Source: Lycorma delicatula (lineage: Eukaryota; Arthropoda; Insecta; Hemiptera; Fulgoridae). Taken from it: DNA of 64,000 bases. Positions 35,036 through 45,114 of the stretch are shown here, in pieces (within the stretch, counting starts at the first letter, position 1; every line of letters starts with the position of its first letter). Made by a program: the position numbers and the translations under genes. The notes below the pieces were generated by a model. It saw only the letters and a list, made by a program, of their open reading frames with translations. It had not been told where the DNA came from and did no database searches. The DNA is taken from positions 348,004,491-348,068,490 of the forward strand of contig NC_134455.1 in NCBI RefSeq assembly GCF_047948215.1. Direction: 5' to 3'.

Positions 35036-35509
35036 TTATCAATGTCAATTTTGGTGGAAAAACACATTTTTAATTGTAGAATTCAACTTTCTAAATCAAC
35101 GATTAGAAAAACGGGTACTTTTTCGTTTCTCCCTCCCCCAAACATTTGCAAATTTTTCACCTAGGAAGCAACTCATAGTAGGAGGAAATATTGATGATAA
35201 TAATAATAGTAATAACCAAGTTTGAGAAATAACCCAATAATCTGATATAACTATTTATATTACCATTTTTATAACACTTATTTATTTTGTAAGTATAATC
35301 TAACCAAACTTAACCTATGTTCGCTTCGCTCGCTAACCTTGACTAATTAACAGTAATGTTTTGATTATTTAAATAATAAATTATTGCAATAGTTACTGAA
35401 AGACCTAACACAAAATATAAACTCTTTTTATTAATCTCAATACAAAAGAAATAAGAAAACAAACTTTTAATAACAAGTGAAAAAACGTATGCAAATAATC
35501 ATTGTCAAA

Positions 35510-36400
35510 AACAACTCAATCACTCAATGGATAGAGCGAAACAATGACTTTAAAAATTTGATCAAAATAGTTCTCATTCCGATATCTATGACACCACATG
35601 AATTCATGAAGGTGAGTTCCCAATTCATGTTTGTTATGTCCCTTTGCGTTTCTCCAAAGGCTTTCAATCCATTGGGTATGAACAGTATCTGGGTCGACAA
35701 AATTCTGACTGTGATCCACACTGAAATGTTTAAAGTTCATGCCTTCTATTTTTGGTATACCATTGTGACTTCCATTTATCCAACATTATTGTAGTACTTT
35801 TACCAATGCATGCGGTAATTATATTTAATAGCGTTTCTTTTTTCCGATTTGGCACTGCATACAAAAGCCACTATTCACTATTCACAAAAGCCACTAGATA
35901 TTCACAACAAATTCCTCCCAAAACCCACTGGTGAGGATACAACCTTCCACAATTGTATTTTCTTCTCAAAAAAACCGATTCATCAATTTCCAATATTTTT
36001 CCTTCACCACTATTTTATGAGGATTTTTTAATATGAAATTGACAAAAACTTCATGCAGATAGTTCCAGTCTGTAATGACATCACAACTCATTTCAAATTC
36101 TCGTTCAGCAAAACAGGTGGTAGTGTATTCCTGAGATCAAGTATAAATGAATAAAATAATTCTCTTGAACGACAATTTGCTACCATCCAACCAACTTCCC
36201 TTTCTGATCGGTTTTTCTTCAAGGCACTTTTGATTTTTACATACCCAACAATCATTTTTTGCATGAATTTGAGACATTTCTTGTTCAACTTACATATTCT
36301 GGTCTTATGAATGATTCCAATATCGTGAAGAAACTGGATTGCTTTTTCTTTTGTATCAACATTTATAATAAGAGAAACGAACATCACTTGAGACGACATG
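35510..36400 (-). mobile_element. Merlin (ISXO2/IS1016-like) transposon coding region
   Basis: About 295 codons from the ATG at 36399 to the stop near 35516, close to the normal Merlin transposase length. Only frameshifts break the reading. The start codon falls in a perfect 31 bp palindrome (36392-36422). The element's outer ends were not identified. A stretch near 35300-35350 (ttcgcttcgctcgctaacct) may be terminal sequence. Merlin is one of the rarer DNA transposon superfamilies in insect genomes. Confidence 0.7.
35516..36399 (-). pseudogene. Merlin/ISXO2-like transposase, frameshifted
   Basis: The N-terminal part contains KAIQFLHDIGIIHKTRICKL and a Lys-rich zinc-ribbon-like region in which Cys residues are partly lost, then LFYSFILDL. 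The catalytic core follows in another frame. First acidic box: LEIDESVFLRRKYNCGRLYP, with QWVLGG after it (35990-35930). Second: TIMLDKWKS (about 35770). The region NFVDPDTVHTQWIESLWRNA (about 35700-35640) contains the final catalytic Glu in I-E-S-L-W-R, followed by HLHEFMWCHRY. The DDE residues are therefore all visible although the ORF is broken in at least two places. The order and the F-V-D-P ... H-T-x-x-I-E-x-x-W box are diagnostic of this family. Confidence 0.75.
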
Positions 36401-36422
36401 ATGCAGTCTGCATCATGTCGTC
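36392..36422. repeat. perfect 31 bp palindrome
   Basis: gacgacatgatgcag (36392-36406), central t, ctgcatcatgtcgtc (36408-36422). The 15 bp arms are perfect and not low-complexity. It covers the predicted start codon of the Merlin transposase. Confidence 0.95.
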
Positions 36423-36699
36423 ATCATTAGTCTAATCGACAACACAAATATAAGTAATTGATGATGTAATATCTTAAATCGTAACTATACAGTAATCCGT
36501 ATTTCTAAACAATGCCAGGATCTTATCTGCGATTCCCCCAATAAAAAAATGGTTTCTCCATCCCAAAATGAGCATTGTCCCAATTCATAATGAAAAATAT
36601 TAAAAAAATTGGTGGGAGGGGATAACAGAAAATTACCCATGATTACGTACTTCTTCTTGCCCTGTTTCAAAGGCAGCTAATGCAATTCATATATTTTTG

Positions 36700-37435
36700 T
36701 GGTATCTTTTATTTCATTGTGCATTAATAACTTTACCTTTGTTTCTATAACACAAAACTATACATTATTTTTCTTAATCAGTCTTGAATCTCAGCATTTT
36801 CTAGTTATAGCTTAGTACATGCTCTGCACTAAAAGAATGACAACTGGTGTTATACATTACAGTAAGTGATCCCTCTTTCATTAAGCAGAAGAAGTTTTTA
36901 AACTGCTTAAATAATTGTGAATTAATTTTGAAATGACGATCGGCATTCAATGAACTTTTTATTTTTTTTGAAAGAAAATTGTTTTACAGTATTGTAGAAA
37001 ATCAATTTGCTCCAAACCAGCAATCAGTAAAGTGATTCTTCAACTGTTACTGGCATCTCAAAACCACCATACTTATTTTTCTAGACTCCAAATATATTAC
37101 TTTGAAAGGGTTTGAGTTATCCATGTTTTCCAAATAATAAAAACATTTTCCCATAGTATAATAATTTATTTGTTGAATTTTTCAGAGAAATTTGATTGAG
37201 CATAGGCAATGTGTGTGCCTTCCATTACAAATTTTTTTCACTTGTTATTCTTCCTATACTTAAAACTTGGTTTTTCAGTATATGCGATACTGTTGTTCTA
37301 GATCCATGAAAATTTACTTTTATTTTATCTGCAATTTTTGCAGCAGTGGGTGGTATACACCAACCACATTTGTAAGAGAATAAAACTGAATATTGCACAA
37401 CACTTTCATTAAGGTTGTCTATTCTTGTAAATGAA
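36700..37435 (-). pseudogene. possible transposase N-terminal relic (IS630-like?)
   Basis: The minus-strand reading near 37400-37230 gives VVQYSVLFSYKCGWCIPPTA, AKIADKIKVNFHGSRTTVSH, then ILKNQVLSIGRI. This resembles a helix-turn-helix stretch (A-K-I-A-D-x-x-x-V ... S-x-x-T-V-S-x-I-L-K). It could be the N-terminal part of the IS630-like element whose C-terminal piece is at 34690-35035, with the Merlin element in between. No catalytic box was recognised. Confidence 0.3.
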
Positions 37436-37439
37436 TTTT

Positions 37440-38190
37440 ATTTTTTTAAATATTTTTTTGGATTCTTAAAAACCATACAGTCTGCATTAAATTTTCTAAT
37501 TTTTCATTTTATACCTTAAATTCTTGTTTTTGTTCACAAGCTTCAGCAGTTGGTTTTTATAATTGTGAGAAATTGAGGTTATTGCACTGGGTTTGTAATC
37601 AAACAATGTACACACATTAGACATAATTTCTTAATTTGCTTTCCGTGATCTTTGTTTCTTTATTTACTGTCTTTAATTGGAGCTGATGTACACAGCTGTT
37701 CATAAAAATTATTGTGTACATTTATCTTCAGTAGTTAAAATTTCACAAAATTTTTAGTGAAACAAAAATGAAAGCTTTTGTTTAAAAGCTACATTACTAA
37801 ATAAATAATTGTCTATAGTCGATCTCAAAAAACTATTTTTTAAATAACAAAAAAAACTTATCTGTAGACAACAAACTGTTGCATAGATTAAAAAGTACAT
37901 TTTCAAATAACACATGTTTTGATAGATGTTACTTAGATAATAATTTGTTACTATAGATAGTGATTTTTTACTTGTGAAATTACTAAAGGCCGGTCATTAA
38001 TCATCTGAATGTAAAGCTTTGAGTTCTGTGGAATGTTATTTTATTAAAAAAAGTGTGCAAGAATTTATCTTTTTAAAAAAAAAAAAAATTCTAATTATTA
38101 AATGAAATATTTTAGTCATTAAATAAAAATAAAATTAACGCTAAAGTAATTAAACAGAAATAACTTAAGAATGTTTTCATGTTATTTAAG
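37440..38190. other. AT-rich intergenic sequence
   Basis: No gene or element recognised. Confidence 0.5.
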
Positions 38191-38259
38191 GTTTATGAGT
38201 GTTGTCCAGAAAATAAAGAAAGTTTTGATATAAAAAAATCAAAATTAATTAGACAATTT

Positions 38260-38520
38260 TAATTTTATATTTACACGAACCCTTAAATTATGTATCAATT
38301 TGGCCACACAAATCTAAACACTTGTCTTAGCGTGGTACCATTTTTTCTTATACCTTTGCTGTACACATTTGCAGCAAGTTCTCTGGTCATTCATTGACAA
38401 CTTCTTTCAGCTCAAAATAGGCTTGAAAGTGCCTGCCTTCTATAAACTCTTTCAAGTCGTGAATAAATGATAGGCGCCTTGTCAAGACTAAATGGTAGAT
38501 ACTGAAAAATATCCCAGTCG
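38260..38520 (-). pseudogene. mariner transposase C-terminal relic
   Basis: On the minus strand: SYHLVLTRRLSFIHDLKEF, EGRHFQAYFELKEVVNE, a stop, then EKMVPRxDKCLDLCGQ. The last box corresponds to the family's K-L-V-P-R-Y-D-K-C-L-x-x-x-G-D terminus. The first box corresponds to S-D-Y-H-L-F with the catalytic Asp lost. The N-terminal part is not readable. Confidence 0.65.
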
Positions 38521-38734
38521 AAACATTGAAGCAATTCTCAGAATTATTGCAGCTGAGTGTGAGCAACCATTATTGTGGATGAAGATAACAAACTTCTTTT
38601 GGTAACCAAGATGGATCATTTTACAATTTCATAAAATAAATCTCCTGAAATTCAAGGAAAGAAACTGTGTTAACCATCTAATGTGAAAAGTCTATCCTTC
38701 TGCATTTTGTCATCATTTTTTTTGTTGAGTTTTT

Positions 38735-38830
38735 CAGTGATGAGGGATTTATTTATTTAGCGTATGGCACCAAAACATAACACCAACAATTACAGTCAAA
38801 AATTACAAACAATTAACAGTGATGAGGGAT
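38735..38830 (-). repeat. 68 bp retroposed insertion with 14 bp target-site duplications
   Basis: cagtgatgagggat occurs at 38735-38748 and again at 38817-38830 without a mismatch. It flanks a 68 bp insert that begins T-rich (ttatttattta), as expected for the A-rich 3' end of a minus-strand retroposon. It sits inside the mariner relic, so it postdates it. Confidence 0.85.
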
Positions 38831-39191
38831 AATCGATCAGAATGATTGTCATCATGCACATTTGTTTGTACCTCGTTAAACATAATGCACCACTTCGTAA
38901 TGATGCTTTATTCATCACTGTAAACTTCTTTTGCTTGTCTGTAATTTCAATGGGGTGAAAAATTTTTACATTAGAAAACTGAGTAGAACTGTGTGCTTTA
39001 CATTCAAGAGGACTTTGTATTTTTTCAAGTATTTTGGAAGCATGTAAATAAAATACAAGTGTCTGTACACAGTTTAGCTCGAACTGAGCTTGTAGTTGAG
39101 GGCGTCCAATAACACACCCACAATGGTTGACAGGACCAGACGCACTTGCTGAAATCAAACATTTTTTATTTTCTGGACAATCCTTGTACAT

Positions 39192-41040
39192 TTAGTTGTC
39201 AATTATTTGAAAAAATTTCATGAAATTTTTCAGTTTACACACACATTATTTTATTTTTTCTTTATTTTGATCTGAAGACAGTTGTGAAATTTTTATTAAA
39301 TATATTTAAACTTTAAGTCAGTGTGACCAGTCATATTGAATTTAATGATATTATTAAAATGTGTTTAGCAGTTCAAAAGCTTATAGTTTTGTGTATGAGT
39401 ATGTTTTGTTTCTATGAATATTTTATTTATAATTTTATATCAACTGTTTAAAATATAATTTTCATTATTATTTCTTTTATTAATAGTACTTTTTTTTAAG
39501 CACTTATTTATGGAATTCCAAGGGGTGCTTAATAAGTCCATGCAAAGATAAAGAAGATAAAATTATGCACTAAATCCTCATTTATGCAGCAAAAATGTAT
39601 AATATTACTTTGTTATTATTTTACCTTCTCAAGAAAGTAAAGAAAGATTATATCATCTTTACAGCATCTCAAAATACAGTGTTGATGGAATAGTTTTTAC
39701 CTTCTTTGGAACAGTTTCCCCCGATTACAACCCATTATAACAGTTCTTCAGTTTCAAGGATGTAGTGGTGTATCAAAGTTTCATAAGACTTATAAAACAT
39801 AAAAATTCCTTTTTTTACTGTGAAACACAGCTCCACATTGTGGTTAAAAATGTTTACTCATTCTACTTCTGAAGATTGTGAGTGAACATAGATAGCTTGT
39901 GGACAGTTTTCAATACATAAATGTTTGTTTTAAGTATGATGCACCCATTCATTTGAGTTGCCTAATATTATAGATTTTCAGTCTTCTAACCACAATATCA
40001 TAGATTTCTAAAAATATTCTCTGTAGTTGTAATCTCCATAGGTTATTCGGCCTTGGTAAGTTCATTTATGCTCTTAGAAGCACTTTAAAAATAACAAAAC
40101 CACTTAAAAACTGTTCTAATTGATGAAGCTGACTCATCATTTTTTGTTCAGTTTTCTGTATGGTTTTGCTTTTCAAAAAGTAACATTTGATCACTACATG
40201 AAATTTTCTTTCATCCATTTTTTACAAATCATCATATTTGATAAAATTATTCACCCACACGCGCGCGCACACACACACACACACATGTAATTATTTTTAT
40301 AAATAAATTATTTTTATTTAAAATATTATTTTTATAAATAAATAATTTTTATTTAAAATATTATTTTTAATGTATTTTTTGTCGGAAATATTATTGTATG
40401 TGTATGTAATATTGCAGCTAAACATTTTTGTGTTAACATTAATTATTAATTTAAGGATTTATTTTTAATCTATTGCAATAAAACAATTTTGGTTGTATTA
40501 AAACAAATTAATTTATGATCTTTATTATTTATGTAACATAAGAATAAGATTTAATTGAAAATAATTACATATGGTAATTTATTATTTAATAATAATTTTT
40601 TTTTCTGTGATAAAAGTTTTTTTTATTATATTAATATACTTGCTCTTGATCCTTTATTTTTATTAATTGATGTATTTTATATAATTAAGTATTTTCTGAT
40701 AGAACATTCGAATTAGGTTATTTATTAAGGATTCAAAGTAAATCATTAGAATACTCTTTATGATTTTATTTCTATATATCAAACTTAATATTTTGTGTAT
40801 TAAAATTAATGTTTATATACTTGTAAAAACAACAAGGACCTTTAGAAACTCTAAAACTCACAAAAGGTAATCATACTTTATGTATATTATGTAGTGGCTG
40901 TGCTTATGTATAATTTTTAAATTATAATCAGTTGATTACCTACTAAATTTTTTAAAAATAAATAAATAAAAATTGTCTTTGCTATTGAATGAAAAAAGAA
41001 TGAACAAAAACTTTAATTGATTAAATAATATATATATATA
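39192..41040. other. AT-rich intergenic sequence with simple repeats
   Basis: 39500-40250 is somewhat more complex and may be an unidentified old repeat. A CG/CA dinucleotide tract lies at 40256-40285. A ~38 bp AT-rich unit is duplicated in tandem at about 40288-40365. No gene is recognised. Confidence 0.5.
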
Positions 41041-41046
41041 TATATG

Positions 41047-41764
41047 TATACAGAGAGATCCAAAAGTTGGATCTACACTGTTAACTGTAGTTTCAAAGAA
41101 AATGGGGCTCGCTATTTGATTTAGTGATACAACACATCACACTCTCATTTTCTAAAAGTGTAAGGGGTTTTCATTTAACACATATGGATTTTCAGTCTAC
41201 CAAATTATCTTGTTTTGAATGTTCATGTAGCCACCATGCCTCCATCAGTGAAGAAAACAAAGTCAAGCTCTGTCATTGCTCGCTTCCATATAAAATCTGT
41301 GAGTGCGCTGATAGTCTTCTCAAGCTTTTTGAAGGCAAAAGCTTCAGATTATTAACCCCAGCCAGTTTAGTAACAGTCAAAATGGCTGGTCTCCTGGTTC
41401 TTTTCATGTTTGCAACTGATCCGCGTTCTCTGAAATCGGCGATCAATCTCATGGTCGAATTAATAGGCACTACCATATCCGTATATTTCCCACAAAATTC
41501 ATCTATAAACGTATATTAGAACGCCTGGAAAAATAATGTTCAACAATGAAAACTCATTGTTCTTGGGAAAAGGATATGTTTACCAGGCAATAAACAAAGC
41601 ACTACTGCAAGCATCATGTGATTAATATGCATCACAATGGCATCTAGGTTTCTTGTTAATACCAATGGTGCTATCTTGCAGTAGCTGATAGAACCTTTTC
41701 AATTATACTACTATTTATAGACTGTAATTTTGATGTGTACAACTTTTGAATCTCTCTGTATATA
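41047..41764 (-). mobile_element. ~0.7 kb TIR element with DUF4817-like remnant
   Basis: The inverted ends are TATACAGAGAGATCCAAAAG (41047 on) and, from the right end (41740-41764), TATATACAGAGAGATTCAAA as reverse complement. They match over about 23 bases with one substitution. Inside, the minus strand (41476-41273) reads LIADFRERGSVANMKRTRRP followed by AILT. This is the linker of the DUF4817 helix-turn-helix (F-x-E-x-G-S-V-x-x-x-x-x-R-x-R-P). With only ~715 bp and no DDE domain, it is a deletion derivative of a full transposon. Confidence 0.75.
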
Positions 41765-41769
41765 TGTTA

Positions 41770-42490
41770 CATGTTATTTTGTTTTGTTTTTTTTTTAATT
41801 TAATACAGAACAAATTATATTTTTGGGTAAAATTATACTCCATTCCATATATATAAGAAAAATAGATTATAAAAAATGTATACAAAAGCCATATGCAAGT
41901 AATAAAAAATAAATAAATTAAAAAAATGTTGTAATGAAACAATAGAATGAAACAGTAAAGAAGACAAGATCAAATATATGTATAAAAAAAATGTTGTAAG
42001 TTATAAGTTATGTTTTACTTTTTTAAATAATGGCCAAAAATAATTTGTTAATAATGTATATCTTGTAGAGAAACAAAAATTTATTACACAGAACAAATTG
42101 TTCAGGTCCTAGGATGTTGAAATTACAAACATTGACACTGGTTTTGGTCCATGCATGTAATCATATCATTATTGAGAATCTTTTTTGGTGTTCGTGCATC
42201 AAAAATTAAGTATAGGCTTGATAAGAATCATATCTTAATACTTAATGTAACTAAATGCAAGAGCAAAAATAAGTACATCAAAATAGTTTTGTATGGACTT
42301 TGTTTCAGGCTTGAAATAAATTGCATGGTATAAATTATTAATTTCATTAGTTAAATAATTATATTCATAGTAGAAGACACCAATATAAAAACTGAAAATA
42401 CAAGATATAACAGAATAAATTAAATAATCAGTTTTGATATGTAAAAGTACCAGGACGTACAGCAGATAAAAATTTTGGCATTTTCTACCT
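41770..42490. other. AT-rich intergenic sequence
   Basis: No gene recognised. Confidence 0.5.
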
Positions 42491-42499
42491 TCAAAATCT

Positions 42500-42740
42500 A
42501 CACTTCTTTTTTCAACAATCTATTTTTCTCTGCGAGATCTAAAATCGCAGCCAATATAACCAAAATATCTTCTTTTGTTGCCAGCTTGGTCAAGTTTTCA
42601 TCGAAGAATTTCTTCATCATTGCTTCCATGCCTTGAAGCAAATCTACATTTTCAAATCCAGGGATTCATTTTGCTGCTTGGTCCTTCTTGTCAGGCGACT
42701 GGACGGTTCCATTTTCCTTTTTGTGAATACAGCATTACAA
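42500..42740 (-). pseudogene. retroelement ORF1-like coiled-coil remnant
   Basis: The minus strand reads MEPSSRLTRRTKQQNESLDL, shifts frame near 42655, then continues ENVDLLQGMEAMMKKFFDEN, LTKLATKEDILVILAAILDL and AEKNRLL. It is heptad-like, acidic/Lys-rich and more protein-like than its flanks. It resembles the coiled-coil start of a LINE ORF1 (K-E-D-I/L ... N-x-L-L pattern), which is inference. A single frameshift breaks it. Confidence 0.4.
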
Positions 42741-42779
42741 ATTTATCCAAAATTTAAACAAAAGTTGCAAAGAAACACT

Positions 42780-43380
42780 GACTACTCAGATTTAAAAATA
42801 TTATAAATAATATTTTATTTAACGATTTAATGGTTTATAAAATAAAATAAAAGTGATTTGACACAGGGAGTATGATCAAATTTAATAAAATAAACAGAAA
42901 ATACTATTATTAACCATAAGCAAAACACAGCTAGTCAGAACAACACTTGCATCAACAAGCAATGCTGATAAACAAGTGAAAAACAGCATGTCCTTACTCT
43001 ACCAAGGCTAGAACTCAACCATTTGTTTACAGTTATAAATAATAAATTTCATTTTTGTAATTAAAAAAAAAAAAAAAGTGTTAAAACTGTATCCTTTTGG
43101 GAACTAATAAGTGCTCTACATTGGAAAATTGCTTAACCTACTTGCTTTTAATTGCTATTTTTATTATGTAGTGTATATAAAAAAAAAGAAAGACCCAATT
43201 ACAAACAGATATATTTCATAAAAGAAATGTTACAAATAAGAAAAATTATGTACTATTCAAAAATGTTTTGAAATTTCACTTGCCCAGTTATAAATGTTCT
43301 ACATGCCCTCAATCTGCTGCATAGATAACATTAAAATGATAGCTTAATTTTTCTACAACACATTGCAAACATCTTCTGTT
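42780..43380. other. AT-rich sequence upstream of the 43.4 kb exon
   Basis: Probably intron. No element recognised. Confidence 0.4.
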
Positions 43381-43384
43381 TCAG

Positions 43385-43580
43385 ACATTACTGCAGCTGT
43401 GAATCTGGTTAGCTCTTCCAATCAGCAGGTAGTGGTGAAAGATACGTTGTTTCATACATCCTCACAAGGTGTAATGTCTGGCGATCTCAGGGGCCCGAGC
43501 CTTGGGCTTCCGTACACTATCCAATTAATGTTTCATTTAGAAACCAAGCAACTTGTAACAGCTGTAATCAGGCCTGAAAT
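43385..43580 (+). CDS. internal exon of a second unrecognised host gene
   Basis: A 196 bp exon with a textbook acceptor (cttctgtttcag, AG at 43383-43384) and donor (GT at 43581-43582, gtaaga). It enters in phase 1 and leaves in phase 2, and is open throughout. The peptide begins with ITAAVNLVSSSNQQVVV, continues through LFHTSSQGVMSGDLRGPS, and ends LVTAVIRPE. If the donor is ignored, the frame would stop immediately at ATG-TAA, so the splice reading is preferred. The last ~20 residues alternate hydrophobic and polar as in beta strands (YTIQLMFHLETKQLVTAVI). This resembles the opening strands of a C2-type beta sandwich, but that is only a guess. No partner exon was found nearby. It is separate from gene 1, whose stop lies at 25089. 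Confidence 0.6.
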
Positions 43581-43599
43581 GTAAGAGTTATCTTAACAC

Positions 43600-44760
43600 G
43601 TACCAAATTGTCATGTGAGGGATTGCAAGTTTTCAGTTTTACGCTTCGCTAAAAAGTCTCTTGAATTTGTTGTACTTCCTCTGAAGTGACTCTTCCCCTT
43701 ACATAAACATGCCAATTCTTCAAATTCTTTATACTAATAAATTGTATTAGCTGATGGTGGATTGATTCTGGAACACTGCTGAAACACACTCTGAACTGTT
43801 ATTATCTATCTGTCTTGCTTAATTGTAGAATACAAAATGTCCTCTGTTACATAGATACCATTTTTTTATGACTGAGGTTAGCATACATTTGAGCACTACC
43901 AATGTAGTCAGGCAGCTGGTGCTTGAAACTCTAGGATGCAGCTTTAAATGCTGCAAATTTCATTCACTGATCATGCGTGGTTGTACAGGTGTGGTTTTGA
44001 AATTTGGTAATTCTTTTCTTTTTTATACATGATGTTGTTTTTAGGCAACTGAAATGAATGTTGCTCTTACTTCATCCCAATAATCCTCGTATTTTAATTC
44101 TACATAATTCTAAATAAAATAAACATAAAACACATTTTGAGCAATTTCTTGCGGAAGTACACGTATACTTGTTTAAATTACCTAAGTATCAAAGGAAATA
44201 AGGGAAATCTTAAATACAGATAGAATTTTTTTATTAAAAAGTTTTCTGTTTAACTCAAAACTCTTAGAAGAAAACAAAAGAAGTTTAACTAGAAAAACAT
44301 TCATTGTTCACTAGTAGCAGCAATTTTTTGGTTTAAGTAATTAATTAAAATATTTAAGTAACTCTCTCTTCTGTATCAACTAACAGTTTACCGCTAACCA
44401 CCATATAACATAATTTTACATCTATGTATGTTGCTACTGGATGAGTGTGTTTTCTATTTTACAAAAAAACAAATTTAACTAGTTGGATGACTTTATCTCC
44501 TGAATATAAATTAGCTGAATGTACACATTTTTCTCAGAAATTATAAGGAATATGTTCATAATCTTTATTTTAAACATAATATTTTGGTTAACATTTTAAG
44601 CAGAGGGTTTGAAACCAAAATAGTGTTAATACAGTTATGTTATGAATTGTTCTATTTATCTGGCAAGTGGTGCAAAAATTTGGAATGCAAAGTGTATATA
44701 TAATGTATACTTTTTGAAAATTCAAATAATTCATCAACATAACAATCACTATGCTAATTA
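43600..44760. other. sequence downstream of the 43.4 kb exon
   Basis: Probably intron, with nothing coding recognised. 43620-44060 is less AT-rich and could be an old repeat. Confidence 0.4.
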
Positions 44761-44767
44761 AATTAAA

Positions 44768-45098
44768 AAAACAAACTAACCACCAAACACAGTAACGGAA
44801 AAACCTAAGAAGAACTAAGACCATAGTCGACTTTTGTGGGATCCTGCATCATCAGTCAGAATACAATTTTATGATTATATCAACAAATAACAAAAAAAGA
44901 AATAAAAACTTAAAATTTGGAAAATATAAACACTAAAAACCACAAAATTTGTAACACAACTCCACTGCCATTACTGATGTACATAAACTTGATTAATTAT
45001 AGAATTGTGTACAGACTGATGTGGGATCTCATGAAAGTCGACTACTAGTATTAGGTTTTTTGTTTTTCTGTTACTGTGTTTGGTGATTAATTTGTTGT
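44768..45098. mobile_element. foldback MITE (~110 bp arms)
   Basis: The left arm (44768-44880) and right arm (44990-45098) are inverted copies. Shared blocks are accaaacacagtaac, gaaaaac, tagtcgactttt/c, gggatc and cagtc, with small indels, around a spacer of about 110 bp. There is no coding capacity. The symmetrical non-coding structure of ~330 bp fits a MITE. Confidence 0.75.
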
Positions 45099-45114
45099 TT
45101 TTAGACACACATAC

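Larger units (their letters stand above)
38194..39188 (-). mobile_element. mariner relic with TA-flanked inverted repeats
   Basis: The left end (38194-38220, TATGAGTGTTGTCCAGAAAA) and the reverse complement of the right end (39162-39188, TACAAGGATTGTCCAGAAAA) share TTGTCCAGAAAATAAA exactly, each starting at a TA. The length is 995 bp, so part of a ~1.3 kb element is missing. It contains a minus-strand transposase C-terminus and a 68 bp retroposed insertion. Confidence 0.8.

Noticed and set aside
38796..39191. 131-codon minus-strand ORF in the 38.2-39.2 kb element
   Set aside because: It does not resemble a transposase and spans the 68 bp insertion; probably chance.
39500..40250. Possible DNA transposon relic
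   Set aside because: Complex sequence, but no translated motif, inverted ends or second copy in the window.
40256..40285. CG/CA alternating tract as possible Z-DNA or regulatory site
   Set aside because: A simple dinucleotide repeat with no supporting context.
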